A stretch of DNA of 64,000 nucleotides from Asterias amurensis (taxonomy: Eukaryota; Echinodermata; Asteroidea; Forcipulatida; Asteriidae), in NCBI RefSeq assembly GCF_032118995.1, contig NC_092651.1, forward strand, positions 24,350,349 to 24,414,348, in the 5' to 3' direction. The position numbers and the translations under genes are program-made. How positions within the stretch are numbered: the stretch's first letter is position 1; every line of letters begins with the position of its first letter. Of the stretch, positions 43,301-55,019 are shown in pieces. A model generated the notes under the pieces. It was given only the letters and a program-made list of their open reading frames with translations, was not told the DNA's origin and made no database searches.

Positions 43301-46300
43301 TAAAAAACATGCCGGGCAATTGTGTATTTTAAAAATGGTCAAGAAGATTTGACAGCGGTTGTGCACATTCCAAATGGAATTGCATTGTTGCGTTGCTCAT
43401 CTGCCTACAAGAACCGCCAGCAAGTTAGCATGCCTTCTGCTTTGCTTATAGGTGGCAGTGTTTATGAAGTAAAAAGTCTGCTAATGGCTCTCAGTAAGCA
43501 GAACTTGTCTGCTTCCAGGCTTTATGACATTGGGCATAGGCTCCAAGTTTACTGCATTGCGCTGCTCAATGAAAGCTCCCAGCAAAGAAAGATATTATCG
43601 TCCACTCACTAAATGCAATCCTTATTACAATTTGTATCAATTTTTTAAAATTGGTTTTGCATATATCCCATTTATTCAATACAACAGTTCGTTGAGAGAC
43701 GGCCAATATGAACTAACCTCTTTGCTGGCATTCTGTTCCTTCAATGTCCGATACTCATCAATGAGTGGAGCTCGGTGTTTCTCCCACTGTTTGGCAAGAC
43801 TCACTAATCGCTGAGCACTCGCCTCAACAACTCCCTGATGGAAACAAAAACATAGGACAGAATGTTATTATGATCAGTGGTCAGAGAACTTGTCTTGCTT
43901 TTACTCGGTAGATTTTTTGAAATACAGAAGACTTCTCAGTTCTGCAAATTTGTATCGAGACTCTTCTTCCAGAGGCTGTAAACTCACTCAAGTCTGAAGG
44001 GAATCTAGTAGTCCCAGATGATTTCCTACCTTCCGCCGAGGTAGTAGTTAATAAGCAGTACAGTTGTTTTTAAAACTGAGAAGTCTAACAAATTCCAAAA
44101 AATCTACTCCACGGCAGTAGAATATAATTATAGCAGTACAAGTTCTCAAAAGAACATAACCGACACAGTAAAGTTGATATACACATGGTGTTACCACAAT
44201 CAAGCATCTGAAAGCACAAAACTTCGTGTGACAAGGGTGTTTTCTTTTCATTATTATCGCGCAACTTTGACGACTGATTGAGCTCAACTTTTCACAGGTT
44301 TTCTTTTTTATGCATATGTTGAGAAACACCAAGTGAGAAGACTTATCTTAGACAATTACCAAAGGTGTCCAATGTCTTTAAACCATAGGTCCTGTGTACT
44401 AGGATTGGTAGTGCACTATAAAGGAGACCTAACACTTCTCATGAAAGTGTAGGGGTTAATAACCAGTGTTTCTGGTTCACATTGCAAGCACCCAAGTTTG
44501 ACGATTTCCTCAGGTTTGCAAGCTACAGGTGTTTACATCATTTACGAGACATCCTTGGTTTCATCACCAGAAATATATAATAATAAGAACAATTACAAAA
44601 AAAAGTAAAATGTGCCTAGATTGAAGACATTCTTACCTGAAGCTTAGCAATGTTATTCTCAGCGTCTGGCAATAGATCCATCGTTCTCTTCTTCACTCTG
44701 TAAGAATCTTCCTGTTCTTCGTTATTCCTCTCCTCTGTCAACTTCTGCTCTTCCATCTTAGAAAATTATAAAACAGGAATACTCGTTGAAATAACAACAC
44801 ATCTGGCAAATTTTAAACTTTTGTCTGTTTTTTATGTTTGTCTTTGCCATTTTTGTATTATTTTTATATTCTTTGGGGGTTTTTATGGTGTGTTTCTGCT
44901 AGTTAATGATTTTTTTCTTTTAATTTTTGTGTATTTATGTATAGATTTTGACTGTTTTTTGTTAATTCCATTTTTCTTAATTCTGTAAAAACTTTGTAAA
45001 TTTGAATATTTTCAACCTTTTTTTCTCATTTTTTTTTTCAGATTAAAATAAACCATTAATTATTAATAATTATCTGTCCATATCCGTGCCTCCACTACAC
45101 TGGACTCATTTTAAGACTGCTCTCAAAACCCACTTACTTAGATCCATCTAAGGTTGTTCAGTTTCGGCTATTTCATCCCTCTTAAAATTGAGTGTTTGTT
45201 TGTTATCGTACACTTTATGGTCTTTATATAGTGTATTCAATAATTTTTTGTTTCAGCACTTAGAAACCCTGTATTAAGTGCCATATAAATGCATGTTATT
45301 CTAATTATTATTAATAGTCTTTCATTTTCCTTTGTTTAGATGATCTTCACGTCAAGAGAGTGGTGACCATTTTGAAGAAGAAGAGACTGTGTGTTCTTCA
45401 AGCCCCAATTGAAATAACCCTAAGATTTGGGCTTTTGGGGCTATCCTTGGATAATTTTGTGTAGTTTTTCTTTCTTGTTTAATTTTATTTCATTGTGTAA
45501 CCTCCTGTTGCTGTGTATGTGTAACCATTGTCCATGTTTATAAGTACCGTAACTTCTTGTGGATAAGACACTCGGCGGACAAGATGCAGTACCCCAAATT
45601 ACAGAAACCAATATTTAACGTTCAAGGTATAAGGCGCACCGACCTACAAGATGCAAAATGATAACTAACGCAGGCATGCCATATCCCATTCACTGCTTGT
45701 ACACCAACACATACAGGGGTCATGTAACATAACGTAAAGGGATGATAAATAAAAAATGATAAATAAAACATCGCTTCTTTTTGTGTTTACAGGCTTTATG
45801 AAATTAAACCCTGGTAACTGCTAAGCTCGAACTCTGCTAAGCAAGAATGATCTCCCTAACCCAAAATATGAACCTGTTGCCGTCACTTCCTTACCTGTTG
45901 TATCCCAGCTCCAAATTTCTTCATGCTGAGCTCCAACGCTTCCATCTGATTGGTCAGTTCGCCGAGTTTGTCTCGTAGATTCTGCTGTTCATCTTCCCTC
46001 TTCTGACGAAGCTCTTCTTCGGTGTCGGCCCGGGGGACACCCTCCCCTATTCCCATCTGGGTTATAGCCTTATCATCATCCTAAAGAAAGTAATACATCA
46101 AATTTGAATTATAAAGGTGTGTTGTGACCTGGCCAGGTGGTCTAGTGCAACAGAATCAAGTTCTGGACCAAAGCGTTACTAGGCACAAAACAATTGTACT
46201 TACAAGAATTAATATTCTTTATCCCCGATGCAAATTTAACATCTATTATTATCGTTGCGGTACCCGCTGCCAAAACATAGGATTCGAACTGCCTCTAGCT

Positions 46301-49300
46301 GCCGGGCAACCTCGGTAGTCTAGTTTGTAAGACACTGCTCTAGAATTGCAAGGGTCGTGGGTTCGAATCCCACCCGAGTAACATGCCTGTGATATTTTCT
46401 CACAGGACTCGGGAAAGTACTGAGTATACAGTGCTAACACACATCGGTGTATGGGTAAAAAACAAAATTAATATACAAGAATAAGGTTATGATTTGGTAT
46501 TCACCCTTACACCAATGTGTATTAAAGGAACACGTTGCCTTGGATCGGTTGAGTTGGTCTTTGAAAAGTGTTTGTAATCGTTTGTTATAAAATGCATATG
46601 AGTAGAAAGATGTTGTCAAAGTAGAAGACAATGATCCACACAAACATGCCTCGAAAATGCGCAGTTTTCCTTTTACCTCGTCGACTAACACAGTCGGCCA
46701 TTTATGGGAGTCAAATTTAAATGGCCGACCGTGTTAGTTCGCAGAGTAAAAGGAAAACCACGCAATTTCGAGGCAAGTTTGTGTGGATCATTGTAATCTA
46801 CTTTGACAACATCTTTCTACCCATGTGCATTTTATAACAAACGGTCCGCTCCAAGGAAACGTGTGGTTTAAGCCCTGTATACTGAATTCTTTCCCGAGTT
46901 CTGTGAAAAAAAAAATCCACAGGCAAATCACTCAGGTAGGATTCAAACCAGTGACCTTTGCATTGCTAGAGCAGGGCTCAATTTCATAGAGCTGCTAAGC
47001 ACAAAAATTTGCTTAGCATGAAATTTCTTCCTTAATAATAAAACAGGATTACCAGCCAAATGTCCATGTGCTTTTCAGGATAAGCAAACAACAGCTGAAC
47101 ACCAGTAACAAGCAATATGCAACAAATGTAAATTTGGTTGGTAAACCCGTTTTTACCAAGGAAGAAATTTCATGCTAAGCAAATTTTTGTGCTTAGCAGC
47201 TCTATGAAATTGGGCCCAGATATCTAACAGCTAACAACTGAGCTATGTTTTAGGAAAAATATACAATCATTTTTCTACCCTACTGTTTTTTTTATTTTCA
47301 AGCTTATTGTAAAGACACAGTACCTGAGCAAACTGGAGTTTTGAGGTATGGGTGAACCTGGAACCCTTGCCTTGCTGTTTACCCGGCGTCTTATCACTCA
47401 AGTTATTAAGAAACTGCAATAGGTCTGCTGCCCCAGCTGATGAGGACCCGCCAGACTCGGCCTTTTGGATATCTTGCTGTAACTGAGAGGCGATCTTCTT
47501 CTGAAGTCGCTCTTTCTTGCGAGCCTTATACTCCTGTAAATGTAGAAAGAATCCGGGGTGTAAGAATACTCAGAAGGAAAATGTAGAGGATTTCTTTTAA
47601 TGAAAAATGTTGCAAACTGCTTTTAAACCGAAAGGACCCATGGTTTAAATGCAAAAAAATAGGCAGTTAACGGCCTGATGTTTCTTCCCTAGCAGAGTAT
47701 TTTAATTTTAATTTTATTTTAGCCTTAGAGGCAGATGCTTCTGATGTTGAAGCATTAGGCCATTCACTATTATTTTGCTTTTCAGATTTCTTTAAATCTA
47801 CCTGAACCAAGTTGTTATCCACAGAGCCTTCAAGATGGGATTGTGCAATGACCGTTCTTTTTCACATGCTGGACCATCTATTTGGAATGCTCTTCCACTG
47901 AACCTCAGACTGGTAGACACTCTCTCCAGCTTCAAGACCAACTTGAAATCGCATTTGTTCAGTCGTAGCTTTAATAACCGTCATAAGCAGAGTTCTTTTC
48001 TATGCGCCAGGAGTGTGTTCCTGACAGATATATAGCGCACTACAAATGTCCATTATAATTACTATTATCAGACAATTTTGTATAGCAAATTTTTTAACAC
48101 CATAAAACTTGGAATAGAAGGTGATGCAGAGGTCGGATTAAGTTGGGATTACCTGAGGCGTAAGCCTGGATTGTAAGCCAGCACTGTTCCATTCTGCTTC
48201 CCACTCCTGTGCTGCTGTGAGGTCTACAGCGTTAGTTTCAAGTAGAGATGCTGCCACATCCTCATGGCGAGGTGGTTGCCTTGAAACCAGTAGAAGGTCC
48301 TTAGTGTAGTAGTTTTTCACTTCTATGAAAGCAGGAATAAAATAAAAAACGTGGGTACTTTGATAATAAGAACACTTATAATGCGCCAGTCTCCATCACA
48401 AGTGATGCTCATGGCACAAGGAATGACACTCTAGTGAAAGGCAGCAGTACAAAAGTGGGTTTTGAGACTCGTTGACCTAATGAATAGATGACATGTTACG
48501 GATACTAAGAGGCAGATTATCCAAAGTAAAGGAACAGCATGAGAAAAAGTCATATCTCCCCCAATTGATGTGGGTCTGAGGAACAACCAGTAACGAAGAA
48601 GTGGATGGTCTGTTAAAATGAGCACTTAGCTAACCCTAAGGGAGATATTATGCTTGTTTTTCATGGGTACTCCATAAAATAAAAAAAAACACTTAACGCT
48701 AGTTTCTGTGATTTGGGGTATATGAGTTTCCCTTATAAATTTCAGCATTTTTTTTTTGCTACTGATCTTGAAGACAATTATTTTAGTTGTTTAATACCTT
48801 CGCTCATGAAAGTTTTAAAATGTCACAAAAACCACAGAATCTTCTTCTAAAGGCACTGTACAAGTTTGGTGATTGTCAAAGACCAGTGTTCTCACTTGGT
48901 ATATCCTATCATAAGCATAAAGTAACAAGCCTGTGAAAATTTGAGCTCAATTGGTCATCGAAGTTGGGAGAAAATTATGAAAGAAAAAACACCCTTCTTG
49001 TTGGACGAATTTGTGTGCTTTCAGATAGGAATAAAAGACTCCTAGCTAGAAGTTCTTTATTATTTTAGTGAGAAATTACCTCTTTCTCAAAAACTGCAAT
49101 ACTTCAGAGAGTCATTTCCCACAATGTTTCATACTATAACAGCTCTCCAATGCTCGTTACCGAGTCAGTTTTGAAGTTAATACTTGTTTTGAGTAACTAC
49201 CAAACGTGTACCTTCCCTTTAACACAGAACCTTTGGAGATTATCCCCACTTACCCTTGGGTATTTTTCTTGACAGATCATCTAAGCCATTGGGCATTGTG

Positions 49301-52300
49301 ACTGCAACACTGTGGTAGACATGTGCTCCACTTGCACCCTGTTAAATAAATATGAAGATAAAATTGACTCGTCAAACAGCTCTTAAGGATTTATAGGGAG
49401 TGGTTTTCTTTATTTTGGGTTTGAGATGCTGTTGCAGGGGTATACATGGGTACCTGGAGGGTAGAGGTTGATATTGTGTTTGAAAAGGCCTTCAGAGCAA
49501 CACTGCACCCAATGGCTGTATACTCCACAGCGAGCTGAGAAAAATTACAGAAATGTTATTGGCTCAATGACCAAGTACGTTGATATGTTACTGTAAAATG
49601 AACTTTGTAAGAAAGGTCTAGTTATTATTATCACAAACACTTTGTGGCGTGTCATGACCTAGCGGTCTAGTTCATCATACCCAAGCTCCAGTGTTGTTAG
49701 CAGCAGAGTGTGGGTACGAATTCTGGTCATGACACTTGAGCCCTTGTGCAAGACACTGAATCATAATTGCTGTGTAAAAAGTTGGGAAGTTCATTCTGCT
49801 CTCCCAGTCAGGCTCGTAGTGGATGATACCCATGCCTACATCCTTACAGACTGTGAGGGGGAAAACCCTGTTTCAGACCCAGGAGTTGGTGGCAGAATGT
49901 CCCTGGTGGCAGTTGATTTTGTTTGACAGCCCAAATCAATTAAGTGTAGCCTTGAATTGTCCGTTAGGCCTTGTGAGTTGGGCGATATTTCATAAAAGTT
50001 AAAAATTTTAAACCCACCTCCCTATTCCACTTCTTTGGAGTCCTCCATCTTATCCCTCGCTTCTTACAGCAAGGAGGGATCCAAGGACTCTGAATCTGGT
50101 CTGAGATGCTGTCAGCGATGGAGCGACTAAGCAACGCTGATTTACCTGCAAACAAAACACGATAGAAAATCTTGAAGGCGAGCAGAGTATACTGTTCGAA
50201 ATGTCAAGACCCCACCAGTTCTTCTTGGAGCCAACACTCCGAAAAAGAGATTTACTCTATAAGGTTGTTGCTCTATGGTTGTTTGCGCAAGTTTACTATT
50301 TACTTTTAGTTACTTCCTATTTACTCAATCCATGCAAAGCTTTGCAAAAATAGTTAACGGCCTGACGTTTCGACCCTTCAGATGGCTGAAGAGAAAGACT
50401 TTGCTAGGGTTCGAAACGCATGGCAAGCAACGTAAAAAGCATCTTTATACGAAATTGTTTATGTGGCACTTTCTGTAAAAGTATCTCTGATTTTGTAAAC
50501 AGAGTTATTTTGAGGGGCAGCCATTTTCGTTTCACAAAGGGAACTTTGGATGGGACACCAAGGTCAAGGCAAGGGCAACAGAGACCATGGCCTCCATATA
50601 CTTCCAAGCTTTCAAAAGCCGATAGATTCAAAATGGAATGATCAAGCTATTTTTTCAGTAATTTTCTGGTGTTTAGTATTTACCTAGTGGCTCGTCTGAA
50701 GTGACTGCAGTATCCTTCGGCAACTTCTCCACAAGAAACATCAAAACTCTCCTGATGTCCGACTCGTTGGAATACAGGAAGGTCTGGTACCCCATCTCAC
50801 CCTTGTAACCAAGAGCCTAGAATGTGAAATGACAGAAATCTCATAAAATGAGGTGGACCCGTTCATGAAAGGAATGAAGAAGAAAAAAAAAAAGGGATTT
50901 TGTGCTGATGTCCCAGGGAAGTATGTCGCCGGAGATTCTGTCCCCCATATGAAATATTAAGGTGGGCGGAAGGAGGATGTTTCGAAAGAGGGCGCTATCA
51001 AAAGAAGTTTGTACACAGTTCGTCAGGGACAGAATCTCCTGCCACCAGTTCTTAATGTATTAATTGCAGCATACACAAACTGTAAAATGTCATTTTGGGG
51101 ATGTAGCCAACAAACTTAATTTAAAGTTAATTCTTTGGGGGATGTTTTCCTGCAAGAGGGGACGTCACATTAAATTGATTTCATATGTAGTCCTGTCCCA
51201 CAGGAAACAGGAAACATTTAGTCCCACATAACTTTCAAAAGCGTCACTGAGTAATGGATATGCGCGCTGTAAGAAGACACTATAATAGGGAGGTTTTGCG
51301 TGCGAACAGATACATTTAGTGCGATGGATACGTCATCATTATGACATCATGCGCTACTCGCTATCCGCTATCCGTACAGACAGCACTGATATCCTGCTTG
51401 CTACACGTAAGTAGGTTACGGATAGCTAAACGTTTGTGTATGCATATCAGTTCGCGTGCGAAACCCCTATATTATTAAAGAGAGACAGCGACTCTAAACC
51501 CACCACAAGTGCATTGGCCAGGTCTGTTCCCATTCTGAAGCGGGCTGACATTCCAGGAGGTAGGCTCTGGGGTAAACTTGTGGAATCATCGATGATCTTC
51601 AAGCATCGAACAGTTGCCCCGATAATCATCTCTGTTGAGAATTGCTTCAGGCTGACTGTGTCGTCATCTATGTCACTATGAGATACAAAATAGCGCAATA
51701 AACAGAGTTAGAAAAGTTTGATAGGCCCTACGCAGTGGTATAAAGTTTTGAGTATCTGATCATCACGGCTGGACCAATCAGATATGGATTTCAATATTAC
51801 CTTTCTTGAGCCAAAAACAGAAGCACAATAAAGAAAACACATTTCACACTGGACCACATGCCTCGTCGGGCGAGTGGTTTTAACATCAGTCCAGCAAACT
51901 CATACAATAAGGTTTATCGCGATTCAGAACCGCAGTGCATTGTGGGAAGGAATATGGGGCAGTTTCTATGCAGTTTCTACGACTCGCGCACGCAACGCCT
52001 ATACCTTTGTGTGGGTTCAACAGCGCCCTCTCTTGATATGTTGCTATTCCCAATAAACCTTATTGATGGGAGAAACTATTTAAACTTCCGCCTTCCGAGT
52101 TTAGGTCCAGTTTTTTGAGCTGCTACAACGCTAGTTGCGATATTAACGTTACCCTACTGACGCAACTACTACAACGCTAGCGCAGGGGTCTTCTTACGTG
52201 TATTTTCCCCCAAAAATTTGAGCCCCAGAACTCCATCATTGTTGGAGTTAAAGTAATGTCTATGCTTCTAGTTTTGCCATGTATAAATTCATTCATTCAT

Positions 52301-52678
52301 TATTTCTTTCTAATAAAACAACTGGCAGCCCAAAGCTGATTAAATAATGTAATTACATGGAAAAAATATTGATAAAAATCGAATGGTTGTGGTGTTTAAA
52401 AATAGAAATAAAGTAAAACCATGGAGGTCGAGTCTGGAACCAACATTTGACAATGACAACGCCCCCAAGATCTGTAAACTACATGAACATAGTGCAGACT
52501 TTGTACAAACGGAACCCACAAGTATTTTACCATTTTCCAAGATTTGCTCATCATGTTAACTCATTCCCTTGTGTGAATATTTGAAATTGGGACAATCATT
52601 GAGTTGACAAAATTGGAATCAAACTTACCAACCAATCTGACGAAATGTGTGAATGATGATGTTGTCAACTTCCTCCAT
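37361..52678 (-). CDS. CCDC22: Coiled-coil domain-containing protein 22, fifteen exons
   Basis: Exons in transcript order: 52629-52678, 51504-51675, 50684-50816, 50018-50145, 49254-49338, 48153-48322, 47324-47533, 45895-46080, 44637-44756, 43718-43834, 42975-43076, 41732-41935, 40880-40939, 39735-39809, 37361-37474. All are GT-AG with matching phases; total 641 aa, close to human CCDC22 (627). The N-terminus MEEVDNIIIHTFRQIG, MSARFRMGTDLANALV and GYQTFLYSNESDIR matches the calponin-homology-like NN-CH domain. From about residue 240 the protein is charged coiled coil; RILEIVGNIRKQKDEI, LSGKLDRTFTVTDEL and AYKYLAALHE are strongly conserved CCDC22 segments. In the family, CCDC22 pairs with CCDC93 and COMMD proteins in the CCC/Commander complex, which recycles membrane proteins from endosomes and influences NF-kB through IkB turnover. 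The start is the only Met giving the conserved N-terminus. From exon 8 on, introns are all phase 0, giving exons that are multiples of three. Confidence 0.95.
37984..39080 (+). repeat. 79-bp minisatellite, fourteen copies
   Basis: cctactcctggggctgaaac recurs from 37984 to 39011 at exactly 79-base steps, with single-base differences (cacagt/caaagt). The unit matches the inner part of the SINE-like elements at 34085-34170 and 49800-49890. It lies in the last intron of CCDC22. Confidence 0.92.
39108..39460 (+). mobile_element. tRNA-derived SINE following the minisatellite
   Basis: Head tggccgagtggataagagca and gtgggttcgaatcccggtcg (A and B boxes), then cttgagcaagatactttact, tgtatactccctaatgggag and tail gtaaagcgcattgatac...gctatataagaac(tta)n. 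Confidence 0.75.
39478..39622 (-). mobile_element. Second SINE head in opposite orientation
   Basis: aattatggttatgccttgca, gaatcaaacccacactctgc and cagagcttgggtccag are the reverse of the SINE head seen at 49650-49760; tail to tail with 39108-39460. Confidence 0.6.
40083..40167. mobile_element. Single-arm copy of foldback family I
   Basis: gggagactttggaatgctaggtggcagcagacttac followed by sequence ending ccgagaacaat matches the arms of the element at 905-1222. It lies in a CCDC22 intron. Confidence 0.55.
41329..41701 (-). mobile_element. MITE family A copy, diverged, in a CCDC22 intron
   Basis: Left tatggacacgtttggtaact, right agtgtccagtgccttt; it ends about 30 bases from the donor of the exon at 41732-41935. 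Confidence 0.65.
42005..42760 (+). mobile_element. LINE 3' coding tail split by a foldback MITE (family L)
   Basis: Plus strand 42020-42168 reads QAKRRWAGHTAQRNDHRCTT with VMDWQPRTRKGKRGRHG, and 42608-42705 reads AGTTWSKTAGNRTEWHLHEG; together they match the end of a LINE reverse transcriptase (R-x-x-W-A-G-H ... W-x-x-x-A-x-x-R-x-x-W). Between them, 42168-42610 is a foldback with ends ggggtgcgttccactcgcgc and gcgcgaatggaacccacccc. Confidence 0.75.
43905..44195 (+). mobile_element. Second Penelope-like terminal fragment
   Basis: acttctcagttctg, ccacggcagtagaat, aagttctcaaaagaac and acacatggtgttacc match 18990-19130 in inverted orientation. In a CCDC22 intron; the hammerhead part is absent. 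Confidence 0.5.
44197..44383 (+). mobile_element. Right half of a MITE family A copy
   Basis: Starts inside the family at atcaagcatctgaaagcaca and ends aaggtgtccaatgtctttaa. It abuts a Penelope-like fragment on its left. Confidence 0.7.
45060..45320 (+). mobile_element. LINE 3' tail in a CCDC22 intron
   Basis: ggactcattttaagactgctctcaaaaccca reads FKTALKTHL in one frame; further on gtattaagtgccatataaatgc and AT-rich repeats form a tail. Related tail fragments occur at 31985-32045 and around 45400-45440. Confidence 0.5.
46305..46480 (+). mobile_element. tRNA-derived SINE in a CCDC22 intron
   Basis: ctcggtagtctagtttgtaag and gtgggttcgaatcccacccg with ctcacaggactcgggaaagt downstream. CTCGG/CCGAG would close an acceptor stem but the other arms pair poorly. 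Confidence 0.6.
46522..46870. mobile_element. Foldback MITE family B, copy 3, in a CCDC22 intron
   Basis: Left arm intact; the right arm has a deletion (ending aacggtccgctccaagga then gtgtggtttaa). It lies between two SINE-like segments in opposite orientations. Confidence 0.8.
46872..46990 (-). mobile_element. Inverted partner of the SINE at 46305-46480
   Basis: ctgtatactgaattctttcc, cgagttctgtgaaaa and caggtaggattcaaaccagt are the diverged reverse complement of 46330-46430. Family B copy 3 lies between the two. Confidence 0.55.
46974..47217. mobile_element. Foldback MITE family D, best-preserved copy
   Basis: Arms ctcaatttcatagagctgct and agcagctctatgaaattggg with internal tttgcttagcatgaaatttc and its complement. 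Empty of nested insertions. Confidence 0.8.
47820..48060 (+). mobile_element. LINE 3' coding tail (second family member)
   Basis: Reads RSFSHAGPSIWNALPLNLRL then SSFKTNLKSHLFSRSF, an uninterrupted and typical C-terminus of a CR1/L2-like reverse transcriptase, about 66 residues. Confidence 0.75.
48425..48640 (-). mobile_element. LINE 3' coding tail, inverted and frameshifted
   Basis: Minus strand reads HPLLRYWLFLRPTSIGGD, TFSHAVPLLW, then a frame change and TSLKTHF; the same tail pattern as at 47820-48060. Confidence 0.6.
48848..49222 (-). mobile_element. MITE family A relative (subfamily with GGTACACGTTTGG ends)
   Basis: Right end aacgtgtaccttcccttt matches the element at 53666-54044; the interior (agaccagtgttctcacttgg, gagaaattacctctttctca) is family A. 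Confidence 0.7.
49640..49960 (+). mobile_element. tRNA-derived SINE containing the 79-bp unit once
   Basis: gtcatgacctagcggtctag and gtgggtacgaattctggtca (degraded B box), then gtagtggatgatacccatgc through aaccctgtttcagacccagg, which is the single-copy form of the 79-bp minisatellite unit. In a CCDC22 intron. Confidence 0.65.
50165..50420 (+). mobile_element. Decayed hammerhead-bearing repeat in a CCDC22 intron
   Basis: cttgaaggcgagcagagtat with actgttcgaaatgtcaagac keeps stem I (CTTGA/TCAAG), stem II (GCAG/CTGT) and GAAA, but the CUGACGA core has decayed to AGGCGA. The segment gagccaacactcc matches 12440-12500. A second motif, ggcctgacgtttcgaccctt, follows at 50359-50378, with CTGAAGA and GAAAC nearby. 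Confidence 0.5.
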
Positions 52679-52689
52679 TTTTATGATTT

Positions 52690-53660
52690 TCGTTCACAGT
52701 TCAGTCGTCGAAAACAAATTAAAATACCAGCTTTATCCCAGGCCTGCTCCCTTCTTTAAATAAAGGCTTTTAAAACTGGAAGTTATTCTTTTTGTGTTGA
52801 GCTCAAGGGAGCCTACGAGCATAGCTTTTGGTCTTTTTATGAGGGATTTAGCTCAGTTAGCACTGTCTGACTGCTGACTGTGTGTTTTCGTTCGGCTTCA
52901 TCATTTGCACGGTCCTCCAGAGTTGGTCAACAGAGGGCGCTATTTTCCTTTTTGGGAAGAATTCAGGTCGTCACCAAAGTAAATCAGGGCAAAAACCAGT
53001 TGTTTCAGTACAAAACTATAGAGACCTTTTTGATCTTTTCACTGCCTACTGGTAGTGTAGAAAACTGCTTAGAAGAAAAAAGACTAGCCGCTGAAGCGAA
53101 GCGCACAAGATGCTGGAACTAGTCTTTTGCATACGGTTTTAGTGGTAGTGCTCCATCTAGGAAACTGCAAACACCTCGACATCAGTTGTGGTTTGTTTGT
53201 TTGTTTGTTTGTTTGTTTGTTTGTTTTTGTCAGATGTGACCACCCCAACCAAAAGAAACCCATTCCCAATTTAGGAGTTTGATGGCCGAATTATTGGAGC
53301 ATGGGTTCCACATAATATGGAGCAAGTTTTAACATCAAAATATGTAGAAATATTTATAGCAATATCGTTGTACATTCATTTGAAGTCATGAAAAAAATGC
53401 ATTTTCAAAATAAAAAAAATATGTGTATTATTCCAAAGTCTTCAGAAAAAATGGTTACCAGCTGTGGTTTCATAATAAAGAAAAATTCAGTTTTATATTT
53501 GAAGTAATGTTCGGCCCACCATTGTTTGAAGATGTCTATCTGACAGTTTTAACTTATCGCCATTTGTTCTTGATAATAGAAAGGTAATTTATATTCAATC
53601 CTACCCACAAATCCCAATACTGCTAAAAAAAAACAGCAATTACCAATGACTGATGTAATT
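52690..53660. other. Intergenic stretch upstream of CCDC22
   Basis: Presumably the CCDC22 promoter lies at the left end; a TATTTAAA string on the minus strand at about 52756-52763 is the only core-promoter-like string seen. A tRNA A-box-like string (tagctcagttagc) is at 52848-52860 without a B box. Confidence 0.4.
53188..53227 (+). repeat. (GTTT)n microsatellite
   Basis: About ten repeats of GTTT in the intergenic stretch between CCDC22 and CBP/p300. Confidence 0.85.
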
Positions 53661-53665
53661 TTTCT

Positions 53666-54044
53666 AAAAGGGAAGGTACACGTTTGGTAATTGTCAAATA
53701 AGACCAGTCTTCTCACTTGGTGTATCCCATCACAACCATAAAATAACAAGCCTGTGAAAATTTGGGCGCAATTGGTCATCGAAGTTACGAGGAAATGATG
53801 AAAGAAAAAACACCCTTGTTGGACGAATTTGTGTGCTTTCAGATAAGAATAAAAGACTTCTAGCTAGAAGTCTTTCATTATTTTAGTGAGAAATTACCTC
53901 TCTCTCAAAAACTAAGTTACTTCAGAGGGAGTCATTTCCCACAATGTTTTATACCATCAACAGCTTCCCAATGCTTGTTACCAAGTCAGTTGTTAAGTTA
54001 ATATTTATTTTGAGTAACTACAAAACGTGTACCTTCCCTTTAAA
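53666..54044 (-). mobile_element. MITE family A relative (GGTACACGTTTGG subfamily), both ends present
   Basis: Ends AAGGGAAGGTACACGTTTGG and its complement; same interior plan as family A with a tctagctagaagtctt palindrome. It lies between CCDC22 and the CBP/p300 3' UTR. Confidence 0.75.
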
Positions 54045-54129
54045 TTTTCTTTAGTAACGAATGACCTCACTGAAGAAAGAAAAATAAGCCAACACAATAG
54101 AACTCTTATTTGAAACTACAAGATTGTCA

Positions 54130-55019
54130 ACTTCCACAGTCCATGTTTTATTTTACTGTATCTTATATACATTTAATACAAATAGCTCAATGGAGAGATA
54201 AAAACGAGAAAGTGACACGTAAAAATTTTCCCAATCTTGTAAAGTGCACACATTTCTTAGAGATTACGCATACGGTATTATTTTAAGTAAGAAATAAGCT
54301 TGTGCCTCTTTTCTTTATACAAAGATTTCATTGATGTTTCTTTCTTTTTTCAATAACATTATATTTTCACATTGGAACCTGCATGATCGTAATTTTAAAT
54401 TTCTCAGTCGACTATCTAAGCAGGAGGGGTAAAGAAACACATGACACACAAAACGATTCATAGTTTACCGTACTAGCACTGTTTTTTTTTCTTTGTTTTA
54501 AAAATAGGGAGAGTCGACTACGTCTACATAATAGCTAAAATCGTACAGCACTTTTTAAGACGTAGGAAGGTAGAAGAACAAATGAACAATATTTTTTATA
54601 GAAACTAGTCTCTCGCGCTCTCTCTCACGCTCATCTCAACTACGACACATTCAACATATTTAATAATTAGCCCCTCTGGGAATTTCTGTACAAAAATTGC
54701 TTCCTATTTCCTGCACATGACTCAACATCTACAATAGATGGTGATTCCATTGTACCAGGCATATACTTGTATTTAGAAGTTTTTATATTATTTTTTTATT
54801 TAATATTTATTATAAACCTAAGACATATCATCCAAAATTAGGAATGGAGAAGAAAATATAAAATAAAACAAGAATAAAACTTTACAGACTTTTTCAAAAA
54901 TTCTATTGAATTTTGTTCTCAAAAAATTTAAACCCAGCCCCAACCACTTTTGCATAGCGGCTGTCTGTGTCCTTTTCACCAAAAATGGTGAAGTCAAAGT
55001 CCTCCGTCAATAATTTATA
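54130..55019 (-). other. Probable 3' UTR of the CBP/p300 gene
   Basis: About 890 bases of AT-rich sequence after the stop codon, without a recognisable repeat. Several AATAAA strings occur on the minus strand, near 54790-54815 and near 54145-54150. The extent is a guess; the MITE ending at 54044 probably lies outside the transcript. Confidence 0.4.

Noticed and set aside
52848..52880. tRNA-like string gggatttagctcagttagc
   Set aside because: It has only an A-box resemblance; no B box and no cloverleaf follow.
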